Below, piece by piece: positions 43,576 through 53,600 of a stretch of DNA of 64,000 nt. The stretch covers positions 62,001-126,000 of the forward strand of contig NZ_JALPKO010000002.1 of the NCBI RefSeq assembly GCF_023195885.1, given 5' to 3'. The stretch comes from Methylonatrum kenyense (GTDB taxonomy: Bacteria; Pseudomonadota; Gammaproteobacteria; Nitrococcales; Aquisalimonadaceae). The translations under genes and the position numbers were made by a program. Numbering within the stretch: position 1 is the stretch's first letter; every line of letters starts with the position of its first letter. The notes beneath the pieces were generated by a model. It had not been told where the DNA came from. It did not search any database and worked only from the letters and a program-made list of their open reading frames with translations.

Positions 43576-43668
43576 GGCGAGGGAGTGTATCAGGCCAGCG
43601 CCACCACCCTGGAGTACCCTGCAATGGTGACGACAAGGCACGCGCGAACGCCGGAACGCAAAGAAAGC

Positions 43669-44601
43669 TCACCCCAGGCTGTCCGGGTCGCCAACCAGGC
43701 GCTCGACCAGCGGCATTCGACAGATCGTCTCGGCAATATCACGCACCGTTGGCTCCCGAGCCGAGCCCTTGCGCAGCACCATCGCGATGTGCCGCATTGG
43801 CGGTGATGGGCTGAACCGGTGCAGCACGAGGTTTCCCAGGCCGCCGGCGGTATCCGGGTCACCGCCGGCCAGGGCAGGCAACAGGGTCACACCGCCGCCG
43901 GCGGCCACCATCTGGCGCAACGTCTCCAGGCTCGCGGCGCGGAACTCGCGCTCCTCCCTGGCGCCGACCATGCGACAAATGTCGAGTGCCTGGTCCCGCA
44001 GGCAATGGCCGTCTTCCAGCAACAGCACCTGCTCATCGCGCAGGCACTCCAGGCTCACCGAATCGACACGATCCAGTCGGTGGCCGCGCGGCACCGCCAG
44101 CAGGAATGGTTCATCGTAAAGATGCAGCCGCTGGAAGGCATCGATCCCGTCCACCGGCACCGCCAGGATCGCGGCATCGATTTCGCCATGCCGCAGACGC
44201 TCCAGCAACACTGAGGTCTGTTCCTCCTGAAGCACCGGCCGCAGCCGCGGGAACGTTTCACGCAGCACCGGGATCAGCGCTGGCAGGAGGTACGGCGCGA
44301 CGGTGGGGATCAGGCCGAGGCGGAAGTCACCGGCCAGCGGATCACTGGCCGAGCGGGCCACCTCGACAAGGTCGTCCACTGCGGCCAGGATCTGGCGTGC
44401 GCGGCTGGCGACAGCCTCGCCGACGGCCGTTAGCATCACCTGCTTGCTGCTGCGCTCGACCAACTGGACGCCGAGAAAGCCTTCCAGTTTCTTGATCTGG
44501 GAACTGAGCGTGGGCTGGCTGACCTGGCAGGACTCGGCCGCGCGACCGAAGTGCCGGTGCTCGGCAACTGCCACCAGATAACGTAAATCCCTCAGATTCA
44601 T
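43669..44601 (-). CDS. oxyR: OxyR, hydrogen peroxide-responsive LysR regulator
   Basis: 310 residues. LysR helix-turn-helix at the N-terminus (FGRAAESCQVSQPTLSSQIKK, about residues 18-38). The C-terminal sensor domain contains GHCLRDQALDIC, with the two cysteines at about positions 199 and 208, the same spacing as the redox disulfide of E. coli OxyR. Peroxide oxidation forms the disulfide and activates antioxidant genes. No catalase or ahp gene is adjacent. A dispersed repeat lies immediately upstream of the start and could carry its promoter region. Confidence 0.95.
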   Translation of the reverse strand: MNLRDLRYLVAVAEHRHFGRAAESCQVSQPTLSSQIKKLEGFLGVQLVERSSKQVMLTAVGEAVASRARQILAAVDDLVEVARSASDPLAGDFRLGLIPTVAPYLLPALIPVLRETFPRLRPVLQEEQTSVLLERLRHGEIDAAILAVPVDGIDAFQRLHLYDEPFLLAVPRGHRLDRVDSVSLECLRDEQVLLLEDGHCLRDQALDICRMVGAREEREFRAASLETLRQMVAAGGGVTLLPALAGGDPDTAGGLGNLVLHRFSPSPPMRHIAMVLRKGSAREPTVRDIAETICRMPLVERLVGDPDSLG

Positions 44602-44607
44602 TGTGGC

Positions 44608-44640
44608 TTAAGGAAACACGGATCTATTCGAACGGCTGCA
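44608..44640. repeat. dispersed repeat copy upstream of oxyR
   Basis: TTAAGGAAACACGGATCTATTCG with flanking GGCTGCA closely follows the left end of the 21673 element. It begins six bases from the oxyR start codon, between oxyR and the GFA-family gene. Confidence 0.65.
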
Positions 44641-44663
44641 TCCCGGCCTTCCCTGAACCCCTT

Positions 44664-45086
44664 TCATTTCTGCGAGTACTGGGCGAAGAGCTGCTCACCG
44701 GTGAGGTTCCTGGTCGTCTCCGCAAACGAATAGAACGACGGTTTGCGGTCGATGAAAATCTGCTCGGCCAATACCCACGGGGCACTGTCCTGAAAAAGCC
44801 CGATCGGGATGGCGTAGAAATCGTCCTCCTTCAGACGATAGAACAGATGGGTGCCGCAGGTCCGGCAGAATCCGCGCTCGGCCCACTCGGACGAGGCATA
44901 CACGGAAATCTGGTCGGCGCCCTCGAACTCAACCGCATCCCCACACTCGGCCGCGAACAGCGGTCCACCGCCCCATTGCCGGCACATGTCGCAGTGGCAG
45001 ACGCCAATCTGGCTGCTCTTCGGCGTGGCCCTGAGCCTGACTGCACCGCAGAGGCACACCCCATGACGTTCGGCACTCGAATCCAT
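44664..45086 (-). CDS. GFA/CENP-V family zinc protein
   Basis: From ATG 45086 (GGGAGGGCG upstream), 140 residues. Zinc-binding cysteines appear in CLCGAVRL (near residue 12), CHCDMCRQW (near 32) and CRTCGTHLF (near 77), the family pattern of glutathione-dependent formaldehyde-activating-like enzymes. The biological substrate is unknown for most members. A thiol-handling role would fit its position beside oxyR, but that is inference. Confidence 0.88.
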   Translation of the reverse strand: MDSSAERHGVCLCGAVRLRATPKSSQIGVCHCDMCRQWGGGPLFAAECGDAVEFEGADQISVYASSEWAERGFCRTCGTHLFYRLKEDDFYAIPIGLFQDSAPWVLAEQIFIDRKPSFYSFAETTRNLTGEQLFAQYSQK

Positions 45087-45195
45087 CGTTCGCCCTCCCA
45101 ACACGTATCACTTCGGGGTGAAGCATAGATCCTTGCGCCGTTTCGCGCCGACGGACTACGGCATTGCCCTCGCTGTCCGTCGCTTCGGTGTTTGC

Positions 45196-46194
45196 TTAAT
45201 CCGAATCCGGCCAGGTGGCCTGATCGCTGCTTGAGAACACCTTCGGCATCTCACCCGGTGCGGTGGGGACCAGTGAAAGTCGCTTCCAACGGGCCCGAAC
45301 CTCATGGTCCATCACCGGTTCCTGCCGGATCACCAAGTCCAGTCCGTCATCCTGGCCGAGACCCCGTTCAACCACGATGTCCAGGAAGGGCTCGCCGGCC
45401 GCCGCGGTCTCCGGCCACTCGGGTTCCTTCCAGCGCGGTTGTTGATCGTCTCCACCGCCACCCATCAGTCCCAGTTCTGCGAGGGCGACATCCAGCAGGG
45501 CCGCCTCCGGCAGCGCGAAGTCCGGATCCGCGCCTGACCGCGCCGCCCTGGGCCAATCCCTGATCACGTCATTGATCGACTCGGCGCGGCCGCAGTCACT
45601 GCCGAGACAGTACTTCCGCTCCGATGCCGTCAGCTCCCGGCGGCCAGCCGCGGTGATATCCGCAGCCTGCCCCATGACCGGCCGGGTCAGGAAACGCCAG
45701 CTTACGTCCGGCCCTTCGCCAAAGTGCGAAGGTGGCGCAACACGTTCCTCGCCCAGGTCCCGGGCAAGCGATTCACGAACCGTGGGACCCAGATTGAACC
45801 GGCTGACCTCCACCAGCCCGATTTCCAGCGGCGGACCTTCGTCCGGCTGCACCGTGGCCCTCGCATAGCGCAAATGGAAGCGCGCCCGCGGTAGTTCCGG
45901 CTCCTCGTTCAGCAGAATCCGCAGCGCCTTGCTCAGCGGACCGAACCGGGCGTCGGGATGCAGGACGCTGTCGTCCTGATCCTCCGCCAGGGTCTGTCGC
46001 AGCCGATTCTGCAGACCCATTGCATCGCGTTCCTGCCAGCGCCCGGCAGGCATGAATGACGCGGCGATGGCGTCCAGGGATTCCGCGCCCTGCAGCTCGG
46101 CCTCCGGTGCCATGCCTGCAACCGCAGGTGACCCCGCCAGTGCCACGCCGAGCGTAAGGCCGCGCGCAGCAGTCCGAATGTCCCATCTGAACAC
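45196..46194 (-). CDS. exported protein of unknown function
   Basis: Taking GTG 46194 (GGGGAAG just upstream) the protein has 332 residues. It starts with an arginine-containing signal peptide (about 1-27, ending SPAVAG). An upstream ATG at 46227 is possible. The mature part shows LHPDARFGPLSKALRILLNEE, ARFHLRYARATV, and a Cys pair in YCLGSDCGR. No family is recognised and no membrane anchor follows, so it is probably periplasmic. It stands between the decarboxylase and GFA genes, all on the minus strand. Confidence 0.6.
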   Translation of the reverse strand: MFRWDIRTAARGLTLGVALAGSPAVAGMAPEAELQGAESLDAIAASFMPAGRWQERDAMGLQNRLRQTLAEDQDDSVLHPDARFGPLSKALRILLNEEPELPRARFHLRYARATVQPDEGPPLEIGLVEVSRFNLGPTVRESLARDLGEERVAPPSHFGEGPDVSWRFLTRPVMGQAADITAAGRRELTASERKYCLGSDCGRAESINDVIRDWPRAARSGADPDFALPEAALLDVALAELGLMGGGGDDQQPRWKEPEWPETAAAGEPFLDIVVERGLGQDDGLDLVIRQEPVMDHEVRARWKRLSLVPTAPGEMPKVFSSSDQATWPDSD

Positions 46195-46270
46195 CGCTTC
46201 CCCCTTTGATGCCCTTGCCGCCGTCATCCGGAGTCATGGGGATCCGGATGATCGCGGAAACACAGGATAG

Positions 46271-47641
46271 TCAGATGCCAAGACGCGTTGCCAACTCGTC
46301 AACGAAATCCTTGTGTTCTTCTTTCATGAACACGCTGCGCAGGATCACAGCCTTGTCCGTGTCCACCTCATAATCCGGGAAACTCTCCAGGAACTGCACG
46401 GCGTTAATCGTGTAGAGACTCAGGTAATAGCCGCGTGCACCGGCGTCCATGCCATGTTGAAAAATATCCCGATTGATCCGGTTTAGAGCGGACAGTCTCT
46501 TCGACTCAGGCGTCTTGAAGTAGCCGACGATGTCCAGATCCGGCTCGCGATAAAGCGTCCAGCCGGGGCTTCGCTGAATCCGGTCCGCAAAACGCACCGC
46601 CGCCTGCCTGGCTGAAGCAAGCACCTGGCCCAGGCCTGCTTCATCCAGAGGCAGCAGTTCCAGGGTGGCCCAAAAGGCGGCCGCCGACGCGCCGGCGCGT
46701 GAGCATTCCAGACTGATTTCACCGAGATGCAGGTCATCCGAGGTGAAATAGGTGTACGGCGAATCATGGGCCAGGAAGCCCGCAATCGATGCATCCTTGT
46801 ACAGCACACTGCCGCAGCCATAGGGCTGCAGCCCATGCTTGTGCGGGTCGATGACGATGCTATCCGCATGGCGAAAAACCTCCCAGTGCCGCCTGGAAGG
46901 CAGTGAATCCCTGATCAGCGTGAAGAATCCGCCGTAGGCACCGTCGAGGTGGATACGGATCCCGTGGCGCCGGGCCAGGGCCAGCAACTCAACCAGCGGC
47001 TCCACGATGCCGAGCCCGGTGGTGCCAAGCGTGACCACGATGGTGCCGATCGCCTCGGCATTGCGTTCGATGAAGCCAAGCTCCGGCAACCCACGGGCGT
47101 CGACCGGGATTTCGACGAACTCGGCGTTGAGCACCCGGCACATCCGACGATGCGTGAAATGGGCATTCGCGCTTGCGGCGATGGCCTTACTCGGGTGGGT
47201 CTCCCGGGCCACGAAAAGCGCCTCAAGGTTCGCGATGGTGCCGCCGGAGGTCAGATGACCGATGCAGGTTTCATCATAGCCAACCATACCGGCCAGCTTC
47301 ATAATCACCGCCTTCTCCAGCTCGGATGTCGGCGGCCCACCGTCCAGCGCGTGGTTGTTCGGGTTGATGGTCATTGCCAGCGTGTAGGCCAGCCATGCCG
47401 CGGGATGCGGTGGCTTGAGCATCTGGCCGGCGTATGCGGGGTGATGGAACGGATAGTTTTCCTCCAGCCGTTGTTCCAGCCGAAGCAGGACGTCCTCTAT
47501 CCGTTCCGGTGACTGGTGCGGATCCGGATCGGTGTATCCATCCGTTGTGCCGAAGGATTCGCGCCAGGCATCGAGTCTTTCCAGGGCGTTTCCCAGTGCC
47601 GGCAGAAATTGCTGGAATCTGTTCACTGCAAGCTTTTCCAT
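46271..47641 (-). CDS. group II PLP-dependent amino acid decarboxylase-like protein
   Basis: 456 residues with the fold type I landmarks of group II decarboxylases: LTSGGTIANLEAL (about 130), the pyridine-binding Asp in IHLDGAYGGFF (about 235), and the Schiff-base Lys in VIDPHKHGLQPYGCG (about 268). Relatives decarboxylate glutamate, aspartate or aromatic amino acids; I cannot tell which here. The frame is complete. A LysR gene (frameshifted) lies 67 bases upstream on the same strand. The ribosome-binding site is weak. Confidence 0.88.
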   Translation of the reverse strand: MEKLAVNRFQQFLPALGNALERLDAWRESFGTTDGYTDPDPHQSPERIEDVLLRLEQRLEENYPFHHPAYAGQMLKPPHPAAWLAYTLAMTINPNNHALDGGPPTSELEKAVIMKLAGMVGYDETCIGHLTSGGTIANLEALFVARETHPSKAIAASANAHFTHRRMCRVLNAEFVEIPVDARGLPELGFIERNAEAIGTIVVTLGTTGLGIVEPLVELLALARRHGIRIHLDGAYGGFFTLIRDSLPSRRHWEVFRHADSIVIDPHKHGLQPYGCGSVLYKDASIAGFLAHDSPYTYFTSDDLHLGEISLECSRAGASAAAFWATLELLPLDEAGLGQVLASARQAAVRFADRIQRSPGWTLYREPDLDIVGYFKTPESKRLSALNRINRDIFQHGMDAGARGYYLSLYTINAVQFLESFPDYEVDTDKAVILRSVFMKEEHKDFVDELATRLGI

Positions 47642-47708
47642 CGATTGGGGGTGAAACAGGGTGCGGGACGGTCACGGGATCATCGCCGTGTTCCGCCACC
47701 AAATCGTG

Positions 47709-48613
47709 CTAATCCTCTTCGAGCACGCGATAATTCTCGGCCAGAAAGTCGATCAACGCCCGCATTGAGGGCAGCATGCCCCGGCGGGACGGGAACAGCA
47801 CATGGATTACTTCCCTGGGCGGCCGCCAGTCCCTCAGAACGGGAACAAGTGCTCCACGCTGGAGTTCCTGCGACAACATCAGAACCGGTAGCTGGACAAG
47901 GCCTACCCCTGCCAGCGCTGCCGACTTCAGGGCCATCATGTCAGTGGTGATGTAGCGGGGGGAATGCCGGATGGTGACGCTTTCGCCGTGGTCGTTCTCC
48001 AATACCCAGGCATGGTCTTCCTGCGGCACGGCCCGATTCAGGCTTGGCCAGTCCCGGAGATCTTCCGGCGTTGCCGGGGTTCCCATTCGCCCAAGGAGCG
48101 CAGGACTGGCGACCAGGCACTGGCCCCGGTCCGATAGCACCCGAAGTGCCAAATCGCTGTCCTCCAGCGGTGGCGGGCGCACGCGAATCGCCATGTCCAG
48201 CCCCTCGGCCAGAACATCGACACGCCGGTTGGTCGCCTCCAGGTGAATCGAAACCTTCGGGTATCGCGCCATGAAGCGGGCGAGCATGTCTCCAACATGA
48301 AAGTTGAGCAGGCCGACCGGGCAGGTCGTGCGGATGGTTCCGCCCGGCTCCGCAGCCAGGCTGTCGATTGCCTGCTGGGCGGCCTCCGCCTCCACCAGCA
48401 TGGCGCGGCAGTGCTCCAGGTAACGCTGGCCAACCTCGGTCAGGCGAAGTGGCGCGTGGAACGGTGAATCAAGCGCACGCCCAGGCGTTGCTCCAAAAGC
48501 GCAACCCGTCGGCTCAGCCTGGACTTCGGCACCCCAATGGCTCGTCCGGCCGGGGCGAAACCGCCACTCTCGGCAGCCTTCACGAAATAGTAGAGATCGT
48601 TGAGATCCTGCAC
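47709..48613 (-). pseudogene. LysR-family regulator interrupted by a -1 frameshift
   Basis: Frame one starts at GTG 48613 and encodes a good LysR helix-turn-helix (FAPAGRAIGVPKSRLSRRVA), but stops at TGA 48440-48442 after RSTRHFA. The next frame continues exactly where a LysR protein should (LTEVGQRYLEHCRAMLVE), then a complete co-inducer domain to 47709. The total of 905 bases is one short of 302 codons. One C appears lost in TTCGCCTGACC near 48443-48446. It may be a true mutation or a sequencing error in a C run. It is divergent from the YcaC-like gene. Confidence 0.85.
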
Positions 48614-48625
48614 CAAACCTCGCTT

Positions 48626-48647
48626 ATCGTCCCACTGATGGGACGAT
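48626..48647. promoter_or_regulatory. 9-bp dyad between LysR and YcaC-like genes
   Basis: ATCGTCCCA-CTGA-TGGGACGAT, a perfect 22-base palindrome 13 bases from the LysR start codon and about 140 from the hydrolase start. Its position fits a LysR autoregulatory site. Confidence 0.6.
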
Positions 48648-48783
48648 CAGTGCTTTCTGTCAGACTACAAGTCTTTGCGTCCTGCAAATAGTCTTATTTC
48701 AGACAGGTATCCGATTGACGGCGCCGGGGAACGGCGTGGTACCGAGCAGCCCGCACGTCCGGGCACAACCTGCAGGAGGAACG

Positions 48784-49410
48784 ATGACTACCTCATACAA
48801 TCGTCTCGACAAGGATCAGGCAGCCGTGCTTCTGGTCGATCATCAGACCGGTTTGCTGTCTCTGGTCAGGGACATCCATCCCGACACCTTCAAGAACAAC
48901 GTGCTGGCGCTCGCAGATCTTGCGCAGTATTTCCGGCTGCCGACAATCCTGACCACGAGTTTCGAGGACGGTCCCAACGGACCGCTCGTTCCGGAGCTGA
49001 AGGGGATGTTTCCGGATGCGCCATACATTGCCCGTCCGGGCCAGATCAATGCCTGGGACAACGAGGACTTCGTTGCCTCGGTCAAGGCGACCGGCAAGAA
49101 GCAGCTGATCATTGCGGGCGTCGTCACCGAAGTCTGCGTGGCCTTTCCGACGCTTTCCGCGCTATGCGAAGACTTCGAGGTGTTTGTCGTCACCGATGCC
49201 TCGGGCACATTCAACGCCCTCACTCGCGACTCCGCCTGGGATCGCATGTCACAGGCGGGCGCCCAACTCATGACCTGGTTCGGCGTCGCCTGCGAACTGC
49301 ATCGCGACTGGCGCAACGACATCGAAGGACTGGGTGCCCTGTTCGCGAATCACATCCCAGACTACCGGAACCTGATCAACAGCTACACCACCCTGACCAG
49401 CAAGTCCTGA
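48784..49410 (+). CDS. YcaC-like isochorismatase-family hydrolase
   Basis: From ATG 48784 (GGAGG six bases before) the protein has 208 residues. Cysteine-hydrolase fold: Asp in AVLLVDHQTGL (about residue 20) and the nucleophile Cys in AGVVTEVCVAFP (about 116), with a Lys between them. Close in length and motifs to E. coli YcaC, whose substrate is still uncertain. It is divergent from the frameshifted LysR gene, a common regulator-target layout, so loss of that regulator may alter its expression. Confidence 0.88.
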   Translation: MTTSYNRLDKDQAAVLLVDHQTGLLSLVRDIHPDTFKNNVLALADLAQYFRLPTILTTSFEDGPNGPLVPELKGMFPDAPYIARPGQINAWDNEDFVASVKATGKKQLIIAGVVTEVCVAFPTLSALCEDFEVFVVTDASGTFNALTRDSAWDRMSQAGAQLMTWFGVACELHRDWRNDIEGLGALFANHIPDYRNLINSYTTLTSKS

Positions 49411-49422
49411 AGGCAACGTCCA

Positions 49423-49448
49423 CCCGGCGAACCGGACGGTTCGCCGGG
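49423..49448 (+). terminator. hairpin after the YcaC-like gene
   Basis: CCCGGCGAAC-CGGACG-GTTCGCCGGG, a 10-bp perfect stem 13 bases past the stop, but without a T-run. The rest of the gap to 49683 holds nothing I can support. Confidence 0.5.
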
Positions 49449-49683
49449 CCTCAGGGAAACGCCATGCCCGGACGCCGCCGCCGCGCAGTCCCTGCGAGTT
49501 CCGGTACGTCCTCAAGCAACTCGAAATCCGCGAACTCGAGTCCCTGCGCCACCGTGCATCGCAAGGTTGCACGCCGGCTGCCGAACTATCCAGACGTCCT
49601 GATTCAGTGCCCTTCGCCATTGACCCACCCGCCCCGCACACGTAGAACCGGGGCGCCGCAGCACCGTCGAGAGGCCCAGCGAC

Positions 49684-50559
49684 ATGACGCTTTGGATTGC
49701 TGCCCTGCTCGGTGTTATTCAGGGCGTTTTCATGTTCCTGCCCGTGAGCTCTACCGCCCACATGGTGCTCACCGAACACTGGCTCATCGCCCAGGGGCAA
49801 GCCCTGCCACCACCAGAAAGCCCGGAGATGATCCTCTTCGCCCTGGTGGTACACGTGGGAACCCTGGTCTCCATCGTCGTCGTCTTCTGGCCCAGCCTCT
49901 GGCGATTCGTCAGTAACTCCCTTCGCGACGTTGCGGCCTGGGCTGGTGGGGGTGGACGCGAGCGATTACCGCTTTTCTGGAGGCTCTTCTGCCTGGGGAT
50001 GTTCTCGGTGCTATGCACCGCTGTGCTCGGACTGAGCCTGAAGGCAGCCTTCGAGCACATCTTCGCCTCACCGTCGATGATCGCCGGCACCCTGACTCTC
50101 ACCGGCATACTGCTCTGGTGGGCCGACCGGCTTGCCCCCAGGCGCCGGGGGCTGAAGGGTGTCAACTTGCGGGTTGCCGGTGTGATCGGCCTGGCTCAGG
50201 GCCTTGCGTTAATGCCGGGGTTGTCCCGCAGTGCCATGACCATCGTCTTCGCCCTGTTCACCGGCCTCAAGCGGCGCTGGGCGGCGGAATACAGTTTTTT
50301 CCTGGCTATCCCGACGATTTGCGCGGCAACCCTGCTGCAGGCAGTCGATGTCTACCGTCTGGATGCCCCCACCGAGGTCAGCCCCGGCGCGCTCGGTGTC
50401 GGCTTCGTGACGGCGGCCCTTGTTGGCATCATCTCGCTGAAGCTGGTTATTTATTTCCTGTACAAGGCACGTCTGAAGGTTTTCTCGTTCTATGTCTGGG
50501 CTTTGGCGCTGGCCATCGCCGTCGGGTGGCTGGATTTGGCGCCGGCGCCGCCGAGCTGA
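49684..50559 (+). CDS. UppP/BacA-like membrane phosphatase lacking the motif-1 glutamates
   Basis: 291 residues, about eight membrane segments. Motif 1 reads GVIQGVFMFLPVSSTAH (near residue 10). In E. coli UppP the corresponding EGLTEFLPVSSTGH carries two essential Glu residues, here Gln and Met. Motif 2, GLAQGLALMPGLSRSAM, keeps the Pro-Gly-x-Ser-Arg-Ser core. The family recycles undecaprenyl pyrophosphate for peptidoglycan synthesis. With both glutamates gone, activity on the usual substrate is doubtful and this may be a paralogue with another role. ATG start; it stands alone, converging on glmS. Confidence 0.82.
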   Translation: MTLWIAALLGVIQGVFMFLPVSSTAHMVLTEHWLIAQGQALPPPESPEMILFALVVHVGTLVSIVVVFWPSLWRFVSNSLRDVAAWAGGGGRERLPLFWRLFCLGMFSVLCTAVLGLSLKAAFEHIFASPSMIAGTLTLTGILLWWADRLAPRRRGLKGVNLRVAGVIGLAQGLALMPGLSRSAMTIVFALFTGLKRRWAAEYSFFLAIPTICAATLLQAVDVYRLDAPTEVSPGALGVGFVTAALVGIISLKLVIYFLYKARLKVFSFYVWALALAIAVGWLDLAPAPPS

Positions 50560-50602
50560 GCCGGGAATGGAATGCGGGACGGCCTGGCCATTAGAAGCAT
50601 GC

Positions 50603-50635
50603 GCGGGCTTACCCGCTTGGGGCCGGCGCGGCCCC
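50603..50635. terminator. two hairpins in the uppP-glmS convergent gap
   Basis: GCGGG-CTTA-CCCGC (50603-50616) and GGGGCCG-GCG-CGGCCCC (50619-50635). No T-run follows either stem on either strand, so termination strength is uncertain. Confidence 0.4.
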
Positions 50636-50669
50636 GGTCAGTAAACTGCCGCGTACAATCCGCAAACGG

Positions 50670-52499
<1,830 letters not shown>

Positions 52500-52565
52500 A
52501 AGCCTGATTCCCGATGCAATGCAAGGCCGGGGTTCGACGGCGGCGGCCGAATCCGGCGGCAGAGG

Positions 52566-52602
52566 GCCCTGTGCCGACCGCCAGGGCCGGTCGGCACAGG
52601 GC
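52566..52602 (-). terminator. 14-bp perfect hairpin after the usp gene
   Basis: GCCCTGTGCCGACC pairs perfectly with GGTCGGCACAGGGC around a 9-base loop, five bases past the usp stop codon. No T-run follows; it may terminate, or protect the usp mRNA, or process a usp-glmS transcript. Confidence 0.6.
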
Positions 52603-52607
52603 TTCGG

Positions 52608-53444
52608 TCAGATGCCGCGACGCGGTGATGGCACCAGCAGCAGTGGCCGGGTCGTACGGCGAACCAGGGCCGCCGCGGTGCCGCCCAGCATCAATTCGCG
52701 CACCGGGCTGTGGCCGCGCTTGCCGATGATGATCACGCCGGCGTCCGTCTCATCCGCAAGAGCAATGATCTGCTTGCTCGGGTTGCCACGACCAAGCCGA
52801 CACTCGGGTTTCTGGCCGCCGGCAACCCGTGCCGCGAGGGCGTCCAGGCGTTCCTTGCCGTAGCGCTCAGCTTCAGATTCGCCCTGGTCCTCGATGGCGT
52901 CATAGTCAATCACGTGGACAAGGGTGCCATTGCCGCCCGCAGCCAGTAATTCCAGCGCCATGGCCTCGGCGCCGGCCCCGCTGTCGGAAAAGTCCGTCGC
53001 CAGCAGCGGCCGCCCCAGGTCCACGCCGGCCAGGCCATCGGCCGTTGCCGGTTCGATCAGCACCGGAACGGTGGTCTTGCGCGCAAGCTGCAGGACCGTG
53101 CTGCCGCGCAGGAATTCACGAAAAGCGGATTCGCCGCGCGAGGCAACCATGATCAGGGATGCCTCGCGGGCGCGAGCCAGGGTCGAAAGTTCGTGCGCCG
53201 GTTGCCCGATCCGAAGCTCGACGTTGACCTTGGTGTTGCCGTCCTCCAAATGCTCCCGCGCATCTTCCAGGCGGCGGGTTGCCGACTTCCGATGTTCCTC
53301 GTCACCGGCACTGGCATCGTGCGACCGAAGCACATCCACCAGCGTGATCTCGCGCATGCCTCGTTGCTTCAATTGCTCGATACTGCGCAGGTTGATCGGA
53401 TTTGCGGATCCGAAGTGCGCCGCGACTACTACATGCTCGAACAT
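52608..53444 (-). CDS. tandem universal stress protein (UspA domains)
   Basis: From ATG 53444 (AGGAGG seven bases before) the protein has 278 residues forming two Usp folds (about 1-140 and 150-278). The second keeps an ATP-binding loop of the G-x2-G-x9-G type (GKRGHSPVRELMLGG). The first has it partly degraded (SRGESAFREFLRGS). It is cytoplasmic and probably stress- or growth-arrest-responsive. It lies between glmU and glmS on the same strand with its own strong ribosome-binding site. Confidence 0.9.
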   Translation of the reverse strand: MFEHVVVAAHFGSANPINLRSIEQLKQRGMREITLVDVLRSHDASAGDEEHRKSATRRLEDAREHLEDGNTKVNVELRIGQPAHELSTLARAREASLIMVASRGESAFREFLRGSTVLQLARKTTVPVLIEPATADGLAGVDLGRPLLATDFSDSGAGAEAMALELLAAGGNGTLVHVIDYDAIEDQGESEAERYGKERLDALAARVAGGQKPECRLGRGNPSKQIIALADETDAGVIIIGKRGHSPVRELMLGGTAAALVRRTTRPLLLVPSPRRGI

Positions 53445-53600
53445 CGACAGCCTCCTTTCTCTCGGTAATCTGTAGACGGCGCTGGCCAAATCCGATCAGC
53501 GCAGCCATTGTCACGTGGCGGAGCGGCTTTCGCGGCCCGCGAAACCCATTGCAACTCTCACCGGCCCTGCCTCTTATCATTGAGGCGGCCGTGCTTGCGG

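Noticed and set aside
45773-46237. 154-codon minus-strand frame overlapping the exported protein gene
   Set aside because: It overlaps the better-supported frame with signal peptide and ribosome-binding site, and its product is Gly/Arg-rich low complexity.
46250-46275. Possible further copy of the dispersed repeat after the decarboxylase gene (GGAAACACAGGATAG)
   Set aside because: Only the first eight bases match the core, which is too short to separate from chance.
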